Of a DNA stretch of 64,000 nucleotides, positions 25,501 to 40,500 are shown piece after piece. Location: assembly GCA_027574665.1 (NCBI GenBank), contig CM050652.1, forward strand, positions 38,689,631-38,753,630. Direction: 5' to 3'. The translations under genes were made by a program, and so were the position numbers. Below the pieces are notes generated by a model. It saw only the letters and a program-made list of their open reading frames with translations. It was not told the origin of the DNA and searched no databases. This DNA is from Rhynochetos jubatus (taxonomy: Eukaryota; Chordata; Aves; Eurypygiformes; Rhynochetidae). Every line of letters begins with the position of its first letter. The first letter of the stretch is position 1.

Positions 25501-28500
25501 TTCACTACTACAATAGTGGGGGGTTTGGCTTGGGTTGGTTTTTGTTTTTTTTTTTTTACATAATCACATAATATTTGGTATATGATTTATTTCAGTTAGC
25601 AGCATGATACATCTAGTGTGCTTAACAGTATCAACCTGAGGTTCCATTATGGTCTGAAGTTATGCTGAAGCTATAAAGCAGAAGTCCCATTTGAATTATA
25701 AGGCAACCAAAAGGTGAAATATTCTCTAACAGTCCATATGCTTTTCTAAATGTACCTCTAAAGACCTTCCCTTCTTTGTGGCTTAGATGAAAGGGGTTTT
25801 CCTGCCAACCAAGCACCTGCAGTAGGGTATTAAAAAATAACTTTTTTCCAAAACTTGTGCATAGGATCATAAATCCAGACCTTTTAAAGAAATTAAAAAC
25901 ATGCCGATTTCGGTATATGAGTCAGACATCTAGAAGAGCAGTTTAGTTCAAATGAGCAAAATTAAAAAGAACTCACCACTGACAGTCATCATCGTTACAT
26001 GTGCCTGTTAAATCAAAACGGCAGAAACACTGTTTTGGCTCAATCATATTGCTATACGTTACTGAACTGAGGTACAGTTTTTCCTTGGTTCGAAAATACG
26101 GACTGAACCTAAAATGAAACAATGGATTATTGTGATAGAGCATACAAGGTAAGACCTCAGTTGTACTAAACACAACACTGAAAGATTTTGAAAAATTACT
26201 TTTTTTGTATTAAATGTCACTATTTCCAAAGCCCTACTACTAACCAAAAGCACTGCTGACCTATGAGTTGAGGAAGGTAAAAACAGCGAGAGGGAGGGAA
26301 CAAAACAGTACTTTCCAAATTAAACAGATTCTGTACTAGTCTCTTCTCCTTTAGATGCAGAACTTCAATACAGTAAAATCAGGGAGTGTAGTAACGACCC
26401 AGTAGGGAAAGCAAACTACTGAAAGCGAATTTCAGTTTAGTTCTAGAAAAACTGTACTCGTGCTCCTGTCAGTCTAAGACCAGCGTCAAACAAAGAGAAC
26501 CGTTAAAGATTACTCTGAAAAAAACAGCGAAAAAAATCCACACCAAATTTTTGAACGTGTAAATGAAAAAAAACCCAGTCTGAGCTGAGCAGACTAATAC
26601 TTGTTTTAAATCTTTAGCTGAAGTTGCGCTATGTTGACCTTAGGATTTTTAGTTCCTTAAGAAATTGGAGCCACAACCTACAACAAGTAAAAACGAATAT
26701 TCCTGTAAAGATAGCTGTAAAATATTTTTCATCCTCCATCTTTTGCTATTTAAGAGTACAGAAATAAAAACCTGTAGCACATGGTAGGATTCAACTGCTC
26801 CAGTTTAAGTTCCAGACTTTTGTTTTCTAAAACTTAGCATGTAGGAAACAAAGCGCTCTAGTCAAAAGACAGATGTGTGAAATTGATTACACTTGCAGGT
26901 ACCTACTTTAAATCAAGATGAATCACAGTGGTCATGCCTCTTTCCACTGAGCAGGAATCCAGAAATAGGCGACTGGCTAAATCTCAACTCAGACAATATA
27001 AATCCTAGCCAAGTTTAAAGATTGCATTACACTTCTGTTAATTTTTTTTTAGTGGATTTTAGATTGCTTCATATTGGATATAAAAATCCTGTTTTCAAAT
27101 GCTTAACTGTAGCTACACCAAACAGCCACCCAAGTTGCAGGGAACAGTACACAACACAACGTAAAGGCAGCATACCGCACAAAAGCAAGGGACTCCTGCA
27201 TAGCAGAAAAAGTAACTGAAGTCATTTTGTTCCCTAAACTATTCAAATATGTTTTAGGATAGTGACGTTTCTCACTCCAACTTGTCCCTCTGTACATGCC
27301 TGAGTATCAAAGAACAGGGAACACTTGAACAAGAATACACATACACAGAAGTCAAACAGCTGCTACAGTCTTCATACCTGTAGGATTTAAATACTAGGAG
27401 AGGACTATGATATGATCCAAATGGAAATGGTTTCACTTCAGCTTGTTTATTTTGTGATGTAACAAAATCCATGTCCACTGAAATTTCCTAGGGAACAGAT
27501 AAACAGATATACAGCCATTGCAATATCACCTAATAAAGACAAACTTCATACTTGGTTTTAAAGCATTTACCTGACCACACAACAGATCTTCCTTGGGTAC
27601 TATAAAGGCAGTACTTTTCGCTAGCAGCTCTTTCAAGCTGTCAGCTTTAGCGTAAAGTTTTTTCAGTTCATCAATATTCAACCCAAGGAACAGCTCAGGC
27701 TCCTCTGATGCCTTTTTAGAAAGTTTGTTTATAGGTTCTTGTTTTGGAGTGTCCATGTGTTTAAGATTTGGTTTAGTGAAAGAATTAGATTCTCTGAAAG
27801 ACCTCCTTCGTTCTCGGGTTGAATTAGACAGAACTTCATCATCAAAGTAGTTTTCTCCACTGTCCAAAGACAATTTGTCCTGCGTAAGATCATGAAGCGA
27901 CGGCTGAGGTAATGCAAATTCAGATTCCTCTTCTGCCTGAGGTGCAATATTTGATTGTTCCTTGGTTTGAAGTGCACGGGCCTCCTTCAACTTCTGAATC
28001 TTTAGAGCATATTCATACTCTAATTGCTGCAGTCGTTTTTTCTCTAGTGCAATCAATTCTGCTGAATGCTTTTTTGGACTCGATGCAGGGGAGTTCTCCA
28101 ATTTCAACATTTTGCTTGGCTGAAAAGAAAAAAAATTGCCTTTATTTCATTTTCACATTTACTGATCTATTGACAGGAGGTAAATGAAACACGGGCAAGA
28201 TATGTTTCTATAAACTTCAAATTAAATATTTTAAACACTTGCCAGAAAATGTCAACAAACAGCAGGAAAACCACAAAAGAGTTTGCCACAATTCATCTGG
28301 CAGGTTTGCAGTTTTTTCAATAAAGTTTACCCTACATCATGTACAGGGCTTCAACAGAAGTTCTGGTCACATTTAAAAGATGAGCTATAAAACAAGTACA
28401 CACAGGGCGGGGGCACAAATTAAAATTTACAAAATACAGGAAAACAAGGCTAAAATATTTTTAGTTTGCAAAACAAGATCAGATCCCCTCTTCAGCATCT

Positions 28501-31500
28501 TTGCTAGGTAGTTTTAACAAGATCGCTGATGTCTACTACAGACAGCATTTCCTTCCTTCACAGGCATACAGCTCCTCTTATTATTTCACTATTGATTATA
28601 TTCCCCTGGCAACAGAAATGTAGGCTTTGAACAGTTTTCGGTTTTGAATTATTAATGCTTTTTCTGTTGAATTCTCAAAAACACAGAAAACCAATAGGAA
28701 GATTCCTACAGTGCTTTTGAAATGTTTTCCTATTTTCCTGAAATCCCACTGGAACTAAGTTTCCTTATCAAAACTGCTACGGCTTTTCAAGTACAGCATG
28801 GTTTAAAAGCATGCACCAGACTTACTCCAAGATGATCTTGCTCCAGTTTTCGTTTCCCAATTTCCTTACTTGCTACTGCTTTCGCTCGAGCAAGTTCTTC
28901 CCCGTATTTTAATGCCAGAGCTTTTTTTACTGTAACTCGTTGTTGAACTTTATGAATCTGAAAAAGTGAATAGAAATACTACAGTAAAATGCAATTTTTC
29001 AGATATGACCACACAGAATAATATAATCAGAAAAGACTTGGGAATTAGTCATTAATGAATTCAAAGAAAGCCTACTGCCTCCAAAAATCAAGCTTCCCAT
29101 TATTTCTAGCTTTAGGAAACAGAAATATTTCAAAATGAAAGTTACTTGTTCCTGAAGCTTCTTGAGAAACATCTTATTAGCATTCAAGATCTTCTCTGTT
29201 GCTTGTAGCTGTTCAGCCAGTTTGTTAATTTTATTTTCAGCAATTCGAACATTCTCTCTCTTCTTGGCCTCTTGTTGTAACAAATGTTTCAAGACAGATT
29301 CATCCTTCATCAACAGAATTCTAGAAGTACAAAAGCCATGTATCATTTCTTGACAAAGGGAAGTTTCTCAGAGCCATCGCTGCTCCTCTGAAACTCAAGT
29401 TACTTAGGAACCCAGCTCTTTTTCACTTATCAAACAACATTCGAAGTTTCTCCAGACAGTCTTAACATCCATGAGACAATAAATACTGGTAGTACATACT
29501 GCAGATTTCAGTATCCCAAGTTCGGCACGTCAGTATAAAGCAGATGAAAACATTTTAGTTGTGAGGACATGGAAGGTAAGCAAGTGGTGTATCTTTAATC
29601 TGTATCTTCTATCTGTTTTTAACGTTAAGACACCCAAAACACACATGCTCTTGCTTTCTGTTAAGTAACAGCCCAATTCTTCCTTAGGGCACACACATAC
29701 ATTAGCAGATTACAAGCCACAGTATTAGGCACCACAGCAGAGTAATTAAATACAAAAAACTACACACTAAAGGAATCAAGATTAAGACTTAGATGGGTGT
29801 TAATAAAGGGGAGGGGGCAGGGGGAAGAATGTTGATGTCTGACCACGAACCAGTTTGTGCACAAGGCCACAAAAAATAATCAAGTGGCAATGGAAGCAGA
29901 GAAAAAGGATGCACAGCACTTGTATTTTCCATAATATCTTGGAAGAAGAGTGAAAACATGGAAGAGATGCTAAAACAGAAAAAGCAGAGGAAAAGCCTCC
30001 AACAGCATACCTATTCTGCAGGAATATTGTGTCATTTATATATATCAGGCCTATCCTATTGAAACATGTTACCCTCAAAGTGTACTGAGCAGTACAAAGC
30101 ACACTCATTTTTTTCATATTTCAGAGCTATTAGGTGGCACAGATGATATTCTAGTCACTGAACATAAACACAGCTGGAAACAGCATGACAAGTTGTACTT
30201 AAAGGTTACCATCAAACACCACACTGGCACTACAACCAGGCTTCTTTTGTACAGCACCAGAATTCAAGACTGAATAGTTCAAGACAACAGAAAACCAATC
30301 GTTTGCTGTACTTCAAGCACTACACATTCAAAAAGATTATTTACCATTTTGATTCCACTAAGGAAACATGGTAAGACTTTTGACAGTGAAATACAAACCT
30401 GTTTTTCTTAAGCTTTGCTTCTGCTTCTGTAACTTGTTTTGTCACTACTGCTAGTCTCCCAATTCCATCAACTTCACCATCAGAATTTGCAGGGGACGAA
30501 TTGTTCCGCAGTGGATCAGATTTAACCAAACGTTGCTTCTCACGACTAAAACAGATGTTAAAACCAAAGATGTTCAGTAGCTTTAATATTCACTTTGTTG
30601 TGTATTCTCACTAGTCATAAAATCTTCGAAAATGTAGCAGGACAAGATTTCAAATTAAAAGAACTTTCCACAACGGCAATCAAGTACCGTTAGTCAGTAC
30701 AAGCCCAAGGACCTTCTTTAGACTCCTATGCTGTCTTACTTAAAACCGAGTGGGGAAAAACCTGAAAGTAACGGCAAAGTTTTGAATCTCAGATTTTTCC
30801 TTCCAGCTACAAAAACAGACTAGTAAAAGACTACAAAGAACATACATTTTACTTCAACAATTAAACTCAGTTGTACCTGGCAATCTCTTCTTTTAAGAGT
30901 CTGTATTCTATCTTTTTATCTTCTGGTAGAGCCTCTGGTGTCCTCATTGGATCATTTTCTTTTTCTGATTTTGGAGGGGCTTTGATTTTTGAGGCCTGTT
31001 ACAACAAGGTTTAAGTCAATACTAGTCACACTAGTTTAACATACAGCTATTAACTACTACTTTTAACAGGCATTTCAGCACAAACTTAAAAGCTGTCAAG
31101 GTTAATGACAGCTTTTAAGCCATTTTTTCTTTTGCCAGTAATTAAATATGCATTTAGTTTTAATTGAAAAAAAACCAAACCAAAATATACTAGAAATTCT
31201 ATCTTCATGACACTATTTTCATCAAAACATCACTTTAATTTGCTTGGGCAATTCAAATTGCAATGCAATGGTCCAGACAGGAGTAATACACTCACTCTTG
31301 CCCATTTCTCATGTAATCCAACATTTCTTGACCAAACTCTGAAGTTTAAATTCCATATACAAAGCAAAATAATTACAAAACAAAACTTATAAATGCTGAT
31401 TATATTTACCTCAACATTTCTCCTTGCTTCTTTTATCATAGATTCTAGTCCTCCAAATACACTGTTAGTTGAGTTAGACGGCTCTCCATCAGACTCACTG

Positions 31501-34500
31501 TCATCCGAGTCATTTAACGTAACCACAACAGACTTGTGTTTTGGAAGCTGTGGGGAGAACGAAAAAAGTTTTATAGCAAGAAGAAAAAGTTAGAGGCAGA
31601 TACAACTAAACACATATTTACTAGAAGAGAAAAAGGAGGTTAACTCCTTTTATTATCATGGCACTCCAATTCTACACTGAAGCATTTGCACACCTCCACT
31701 ACAAGATGCAGATATTGCACCCATTCCCAATACTGTAACATGAAATGTACTTCAGCATTTTCAACCTATTCCCAGGTATCTGCAGCATATTTACATCTTC
31801 ACGGTCATAGCATATGAATCTCCAACCTTTGGCTCCTCTGCTTCATGAATTATTTAAATTGTAATGAAAATTATAATCTGATATCTGCAAGCAATTTTTG
31901 TAAGGAACTGGGAGGTGACAATCAAGTCTGCATTAGAAATGTTGTGTCAGATATACCACAACCCCTTCATCTTTCTGCCACACAGTCGTGACGTCTCTTG
32001 TCCCACAGTTACACTAAGCTGACCTTACAGGGAGCTGCTCAAGCAGTTAAATTGGCTGAACACCAACAGTACATAAAGAACAAATGAAACAAGATTAATC
32101 ACTTTTCATCAACATCCCTAACTGAAACAGCTCACTGAAGATCAGATGACTGCCAATTTCAGCACAAGGAAAGATGCAGAAACAAGCAGACAACTTAAAG
32201 TTAACCTCAAATGCTCTGGAGTTGCAGCCTGAAAAGAAGCAACTTAGTTCATGTTTCCAGGACTGCTCTGCCCATCTCCCACTGTAGGTCTGGGAAACTA
32301 CACATCTAACCCTCACCTCAGGACAGGACCTCTTCAAAGCTCTGCCTTTTAAAGCACACACCACACCCAGAAAAAATCCACACTACTTTTTAGAATTAAA
32401 ACCCCAAATTTCCAATCATTTTTCTTATATTCTCTTTCAGGACAGTTCTTAAAATAAGGATCATATTTACTACCCCTGAAGGTACTACAGGTGCATCATT
32501 TTTTGCACCACCATAGCACAGATATGTGAAGTTCTAATTTATATTGGTGCAAGAAAATAGAAGGCAGCACTGGTTCTCACCTCACCAATATCCTCTGGCT
32601 GTAGCTCCATGGAAACCTAAATTAATCAGGCAAGGCCACCCACCCTTCTCTTCCTCTTCAGATGCCCAATACACCCCTTCCTCTCCGTATTAAAAGCCCA
32701 AAGCCATCAAGCTGCTTTTGGCACAGTTGTGTAGGGTTAACTGTCTCTAACCAGCTCTCCTGTTTTCCTTCAAGAGGAAAAGGTGATAGTGGGAAGGGTC
32801 AAAGTCAGCTTTTCTTCAGGTGTTTTTTTCCAGGTGTTCTTTATGTGGTTAAGTAAAATGCTTAAAAGTAACACCAGGCAACTATCATCACACCGCCTTG
32901 AGCAAGATTAGCTTCTACTACAGGGGAACCAGAACCTAAGCTGTAACACAGGGTCTCTCCATAATGTTCCCAGACACATTTTCAATCTTTTAATTTTCAC
33001 ATTAAATTGTTTTCAGAGGACAGAAGTACCTTGTACCTAGTCTCCTGTGAACATTATTTGGCAATAACTTCAGTAAAGCACACACGCATTTTAGATAAAA
33101 ACATTTCATACCTCAAGCTACAATTTAAAAAAAATTGTTAACAAATAAAACTTGCTTTGTTTCTGTAATCCTTTTTGTAAGAAAGACACTGGCCAAATTA
33201 GCTGATTCAAACACAAGATCTTAATCTGTCAGCTTTAACTAAGCTAATCATAATTAGCAACAGGCTTTAAATTGCAGGGTTTTTAACACTTACATAACAC
33301 CTTTCAACAGCACAGCTGATAAGAAACACCTATTATGTTACTAAAACAAGCCAACAGCTCCCCAGTAACACATGTTCTCCCTCATCTATGCAACAGCAAT
33401 CGATGAAGTCTCAGGACAATAGAATATGTGGTAATTCAAGGGGTTTTTTTCAGAATAAGTTTAGTATTTAAACATAAGAACACAATGTAAGTAAATGTGA
33501 AATGATTATGGAAAGGATATAAGCATGCCCAAATTGAACAGTTCTATATAGAACTTAAGGTAGATGGTGAAGATGGGTACAGACAAAAAAAACTTCAAAC
33601 ATCCACTTTAAGCCTAAGATCACAATTTTCTTGCAGAATGGAAAGTAGGCTTTAGAATAACCAAAAAAGGAACCTTCAGGTCTCTGCCATCTTAAGCTTT
33701 CTTACTTCTTTCATTATGGCATCAGATGATCATGTGACCACACAATCTGTATTTATGACCAAGAGAGCTGCTGGCCAGCTACAGATGGATTTGACAGTGA
33801 TACAGCAGTCTCAAAGATACTATATATTCCTCTAAATTTAGTGAAAAAAAATAGTTTATTAAAGACACCATCCACTGACCAAGGCAAAGGCACAGACTCA
33901 ATCATACTATTCATCAGAGAATCTGCATGGGCAAGAGCTACAACCCAAGCTTTTTAAGCCGTGTTGTTAAAATAATCACAAACTATCCCCTACGTGTGGT
34001 TCACTGCCATAAACAGAACAGTAGATTACATGGGCTTCCATTCCAACAAGGGAATTGTAGACACCGCAAATCAAATGAGAGCCGCACATACCTCCCAGGA
34101 CTATTCAAATCAAAGGCAGTATGGCTCGAGCTAATGTAACAAAGTCTGCTGCTGCCTGGAGAATACTCTCTCCTCTATCTTCCACCTGCACTCACAGGCA
34201 TGCCATCTGCCACTTTTGTGCTAACACTGATGCTCACACGCTGCTGACTGAAAAAAATTCAGCTCCTCCTAGAAGTAAAAGTACTTTTTTTCCACCCACA
34301 AGGTTAGTTTCTAACCAGTTTAGCATGCTAAATAAGTTAAGCAACAGGACTGATGCTCCAGACCCCAGTTTAAAAAAAAGGAGACATTTGGCCAGAAGCA
34401 GAAGAAAGGGCAAGACCACCTCTTTTTTGACAACCAACAGTGGTTAGACTGGCTCAGCTACCACTGACCAGCACCCTTTAATCTGTGCTAATTTGGAAAA

Positions 34501-37500
34501 GAAATTAATCGAACTATATTTACAGTCTCTTTTAGTTCAGATGAATGCTGGCATATTTTGATGGTCTCTTAAGCTGTAAATTCTTACTTTAGTGTCAAAT
34601 TCTTTCTACAAGAGCAAACGGATTATCAAAGTTACTAACTGAAGTATTTAATTGAAGCTCCACTGTTGTGTGTTGTATCACTAGAAAACCTGCTATTCAC
34701 CTGAACTGAGGACAACTTCAACTCATTCTTATTAACAGAAAGCACCAATATTTCCTTACCGTGATCACTGCTCGTGGAGTCCTCGGTACTCTAACAAACT
34801 TTGTATTTTGTACCCGCGGCTGAGACACAGTGTTAATACTGACAGCGGTCAGATTGCTTCTTGGCACAGACTGCAAATTATCAGGAACAGGAGGGGAAGG
34901 GGGACCACTGTTACTTGAAGTTTCCTAACAAAATATAACAAAAATACAGTCATAAAAATATAGACAATACACAGCTATTTTATAAAACATAACATAAATG
35001 AGATTGTTCCATACATGTCTTAGAACTGTGGTTTAGGTAGACTATCCAAATGTATTGGATAAATCTTGCAGTTCTGCAGCAGTATCAAAAAGGCACACAA
35101 GAATATGCCAGTTATTCACAGGTCAACTGCAAAAGCTTCACTACCTTTTAATGAGGTCAAAGCCAATATAAATTTTCAAACCCACAAACTTTGCCTCTCA
35201 CTCAAAAAAAATCCCAAAACAACAAAAACCAAAAGTCAACCTCTCCTACCTCCTTTTGCTAGAAGGCTGAAACAAAGTTAAGCATCTTGTTTTCTAACTA
35301 ACAGCTGATAAATAATAAACATTTTTTGCAGAAAGTGAAATTGCCTTTCCACTGAACATGCTCAATTTTCAGTACCTTTAAGTTGCATAAACCCTTCAGA
35401 AATAAACGACAAGCTTCAATTTACAATTCAAAAGGTGTTCTGGGGTGGCTTGTTTTGGTTTTTTTTGGGGGACAGAGGGTAACAGAAATTCAGGAATTTT
35501 TTTTAAGCCATCTGAAAGGCAGCATAAGAATGCCTGCAATCCTCACTTAGCAGGGCACATTGAAGTTTTGGTCAAGATTGCCATCTACAGGTTTATATTC
35601 AAAAACTAGCAGAGTACCTCATATCTGAAGGCTCGTTTGTTGGCTAGGGACTTCAGTAATTCTTCTCTTAAGAGCATCTCCTCTTCCTCTTCTTCATCTG
35701 CAAATGGAGGCTTCGGTGGCTGTTCAGGCTCTTCAGGGGGAAGAGGTGGAAGAGGTGGAGGTGGCTCAAGAGAAACACAAGAAATACCCTCCACGTAAAG
35801 CTGGCTCAGAGATGGTACAGGCTGAGATAAAAAGGAAAACAAGGGTTTGAAATGTGAAAATTACTACTACTTTTCACTATTTAGCAGAGGTTGAAACCTA
35901 AATTATTTCATTGTTTAAAACTAATTCAAACTGCAGTGGATTTAGATCACTATCAAAGGCTGCTGCTAAAACAGTAGTTACTCAGAAGATAAGGGGAAAA
36001 CCAAGGTTACATTCGGACAGTAAAGCAGTGCACACATACAAACGAAACATAAATGAGAATTCAGAACCAGAGACAGTCTACCCACAGAAATATGGCTGAC
36101 CAGACAGGTTTGCACTGCTTGACACAGTCCTTACACAGTTTTATGAATTTTATCTTAGCTTACAAAATTACAATTTCCCACAGACAAAAATTCAGAAGCT
36201 GTCACAGCAAGGAATGGCAACTTTCTACTGCTTCACTAAGAAGGGTAACAATCATTTAGTGAGAAGTGGCAGGGAGATCCTCACTAATTCAATTTCCATG
36301 CTGGGTCTTAGGTCAGAAGACAGCATACACTCAAAATGCACAAAGTATCAAAGCCAGATTGTGATGAGCTACATTTTTGCTTCCCCCCTGCACCCCACCC
36401 ATGACGAGTCAGGGAATAAACATATCTACACACATGGCCTAGAAGTAAGAGGCAAAGCTGCCTTCAACTAACAATTCCAACTTATTATTTTTCCTTATGT
36501 GCTTCAGGCAATCTTTGCTTTCTGTTACGAAACAGCACAGCTCTAACAATGAAGATAAAATTTTCCTTCAACAGGAATAACTTCCATTAAACAGGAATTA
36601 GATACTCCAAAAAAATAGCTGGAATACAGAGTTTTTAAAACACAACCACAAGTATATCAGTTCAACAAAATCACCAAATAGAGAACTGTATCAAAACCAG
36701 AATCTAAATTTAGCCCTAACTTTACCATTAGAAGTAAGAGACAAAATGAAAATTACCAGCATTTTCCAAAAACACTCTCCTTTTAAGGTTACTTACTGGA
36801 ATTGGAGGTGGCAGTGGCAAGGAAATGGGTGGTACTGGAGGTGGAAAATATCCTACCGGACACTCAAAGAAAGGAGGCTGTACTGGAGAAGAGGCTGTAA
36901 TTAAGAAAATTATCATAAAAAATATGGCAGGTAATTACTGAACACCAACTCATGCTTATACTTCAACTGATTTAATGCAGTATAAGGAGGAGCCAAATGG
37001 TATTATTATGCACCAATTTGAAAGGTAACACCAGACACAGCACAGTGCATTTACTTCTTACCTATATGTATATTAAGAGTATTTAGCTGCCCTTCTGCTA
37101 TTTTACATAAGAAATTAAGTACAGCCAAACAGTACTACTATGGTAACAATTCAGACCTTATATTTGATTTAATTTGCAAGACTCTGTCTTCTTAAACTAG
37201 GTATTCCAACACAGTCTCCTGATTACCAGCTACTGAAAATACAAAACAGATCAGGACAGAAGCAGACCAAATGCACAGCTGACTGAATTCTGAAACACAA
37301 AACTAGAGCTTGAGATGCTTCATCAAGAGAAGATTCATGTAGCTTACATGTCCAAAACAGCAGATGCAATTTTAGCAAACTAATGTATGAGGAAAGCAGA
37401 CAAGGGGGGTGGGGGAAGATGGAAGATAAAAAGCAAGAGAATAAAAATGGTGAATAAAGTACTATGCTCAATGAAGATTTCTCAATCCTCCACACATTGA

Positions 37501-40500
37501 GGGGGAACAAGGAAACCTGAATACCTTAAAGCACCTCAGGGTCAATACATTATTTAGGCTGGAAGGCATATGCCTCAGCACAGGTGCTCAAAGCAGGGCT
37601 GCCCCCAAAGTCAGGTTGTTAAGGGCCTTGTCCAGCCAAGTTCCAAGTATACTTGAGGATGGAGATTCCATAAAGTTCCTAGTTAACCTGCTCTACTATT
37701 TGGTCATCCTCTGTGAAAGTTTTCCTTTATATCTAAGCAGAATTTGTTAGGTTATAATTGAAGTGTAGACCCTCATCCACTCCACAGAAGAGTCTGCCTC
37801 AGTCTTGTCTGTAACTGCCCACTAGCCAGCTAAAGGCAGCAGCAAAAGCCTTCCTCAGGCTTCTCAAACTCAGCTCTCCCAGTCTCCTTCCATAAATCAA
37901 GTGCTCCAGACACAATTTTCAAAAAACAGGCCGGAAAGTTTCCCTTATTCAAACAGGTCCTTTGCTAGACTCCTAGCACATCATATCTTTCTCCTACCAG
38001 GAAACCAGAAAACTGCTGCAGTCTTGTCAGTCTTTAACAACCCCCTCTAACCGCCCTCCCATTAATCACAGTGCTACAAACTAGGCTGCAGGTTGTGGTT
38101 ATCACCCAAACCACAGGGCTGACTTGTTACACTTAATGTTCATGGGGACCCCCCAAGGCCCTTTTTGGCAAAGTTGCTGTCTACCGAGTCAACACCCTGG
38201 GGCCCTTAGTTTCTACACTGCTGCTTGGGAATGTAAAAGAATAAACTCTACAGTACTGCAATGAGAAAAGTACAACCTTGAAGACCTTCAAAATACCACT
38301 AAAACAGAGACAGAAAGACAGTCAGCATGCAAATAAGACAGAATCATAGAATGGTTTGGGTTGGAAGGGACCTTAAAGATCATCTAGTTCCAACCCTCCT
38401 GCCATAGGCAGGGACACCCTCCACTTGACCAGGTTGCTCAAAGCCTCATCCAGCCTGGCCTTGAACACTTCCAGGGATGGGGCATCCACAGCTCCTCTGG
38501 GCAACCTGTGCCACTGCCTCACCACCCTCATTATAATTAGCTCCCCTTAAAATGTTAGTTCCATAACTGCCACATCTCAAAAGAAAGACTTTCCTTCTAA
38601 AATGATATCGTATTTCCTACTTTTGAAGTACTTTTATCAGTCACCATAGAAGAAAACTGCAAATAAGTCTTACCTGGAGAGTTAGTTTCACTATCTGTAT
38701 CCATAGCAACTTCATCATAATTATCATGCTGATATATGCCTCCTGCACTGTCTGTAGACTGCTTATCCAAAGACCATCTCAAGTCCGTATCTGAAGACTA
38801 AACACAGAGAAGTTTATTTCATTTACTTTGTCTTATGTTATTCTTTTAGAAGAAGCCAATTAAAAGTAAATGAGAAACACACCCTTATAATTTTGTCTTC
38901 TAATTGCTTTAGAAATAAAATTTACTTAACTTGTACAAAAAGAGCAAACTGAAGATTGCCTTCTAATCAAATCCATTGCAGATAGTGACTTGGCAAATTA
39001 ACAGGCAAGTTTAAAGACTGGATCTCTTCACGGGGGGGGGCAGTTCATGATACACTGAAGCCATTTTTAAATAACTACTAGGCCATTACATACCTGGTCA
39101 ATTGCCACTGTTACATATTTCTGAAACAGTGAAAAAGAACTAATCTGTCTTGGCAATTACCAAGAGCAATTGAACTACACTTGTTAGAAACAACACAAAA
39201 TTGAACAAGGGTCATCTTCACTATGACACAAGTTGTGTACTTAGGTGAAACACGTTCTGACTGCTCAGAGACTGATGTCTCAGGTGCAGAATCCTTTTAC
39301 TGTCCCAGAAGGAGCCACTTACCACACTCGAACATGGCCCAGAGACTGTCAACAAATAAATCAGATTATTTAAAGAATGCCTAACACTATGTGGACACCA
39401 ATCAATGTTCAGTGAGCACAGAAAGTATGCAGAACGGTAAGTATGACTTGCTAGACTCCTCAACTTGTATCTTTCAGAGGCATGGAGTAGAAATCTTTGT
39501 TTCTTTTACAATTTTTACTGCTTAAACACTTTTAGCCTCAATTTTCCACTCATTATTATTATAAATGGGACTCTTGTATAACATGACCTCAAACAGGGAG
39601 TCCCAGTTCCCTGAGCTGCAGTTTCATTTCTCGTTACAGCATCAGTAGCTCCAAGCACTTCAGGCAGCTGTACTGCTTCCACAGTGAAAAAACAAATGCT
39701 GAAGAAACACTGCCACTTTTTTCTGCAATGTACCAATGTTTTAGAGACAAAGAGTAATTTAAAAGCCTTCTGCTAATCTCAACATGACAGAATGAAGAGA
39801 GCCTAGAAGTGCAGGATGACCACAGCAGTAACCCTACCCCTTCATAAATTTCACAAAACTGTCATCCTTAATGAGACTAAATTAATCATCTTTTGTGTCT
39901 GGGTATATTTTGTATCTTGACAAATTAAAAAAAAAAAATACTACAAAGAAACCAAACCTCAGATGACATTTTGAAAGAAGCAGGCCCCTGAAGTTGTAAA
40001 GACAAAATGTTTGAAAATGTGCAGACAAAACTGCTATCTAAGAGAAGAAAGCCAAGACAGTGTGGTTGACTGGTTTGTGTTAAATCACAGACTGCTCTTT
40101 GATCACAACATCCAAGGTATCTTTAGGAGGAAAATGCTTTACCACAGACTTGCAAATGTACGAGTGATACAAAATCAATCTTACCAAACCCAAAGGGAAT
40201 GCCTGTCTAGCATGGGCTTAAAACACTATGCACTGAAATACTTGGAGGTTTCTTTTGGTGTGTCTTTTTTTTTTTTAGAGGGGGACAGGGAAGAAAGGGC
40301 ATAAAAACAGAAATCACACATGAACCCCGTACGTAACACCTGAATATCATGTAATATTTGTTACCCTGCTTCTCGATCTCCTCTTTCCTCCAACCAGCTT
40401 CATAAATCGATTGTACTGCTCTTCTTGATTTGAGAGGTCCCTAATTTTTCTGATTTCTTCTTCTCTCCTCCTTCTCTCTTCTTCTTCTTCTTGTTTCCTC

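Larger units (their letters stand above)
36895..38673 (-). other. ZFC3H1: ZFC3H1 intron 6
   Basis: About 1.8 kb. Roughly half is two CR1 fragments (37555-38235 and 38341-38530), both in the gene's own orientation. The remainder is AT-rich with nothing recognised. Confidence 0.85.
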
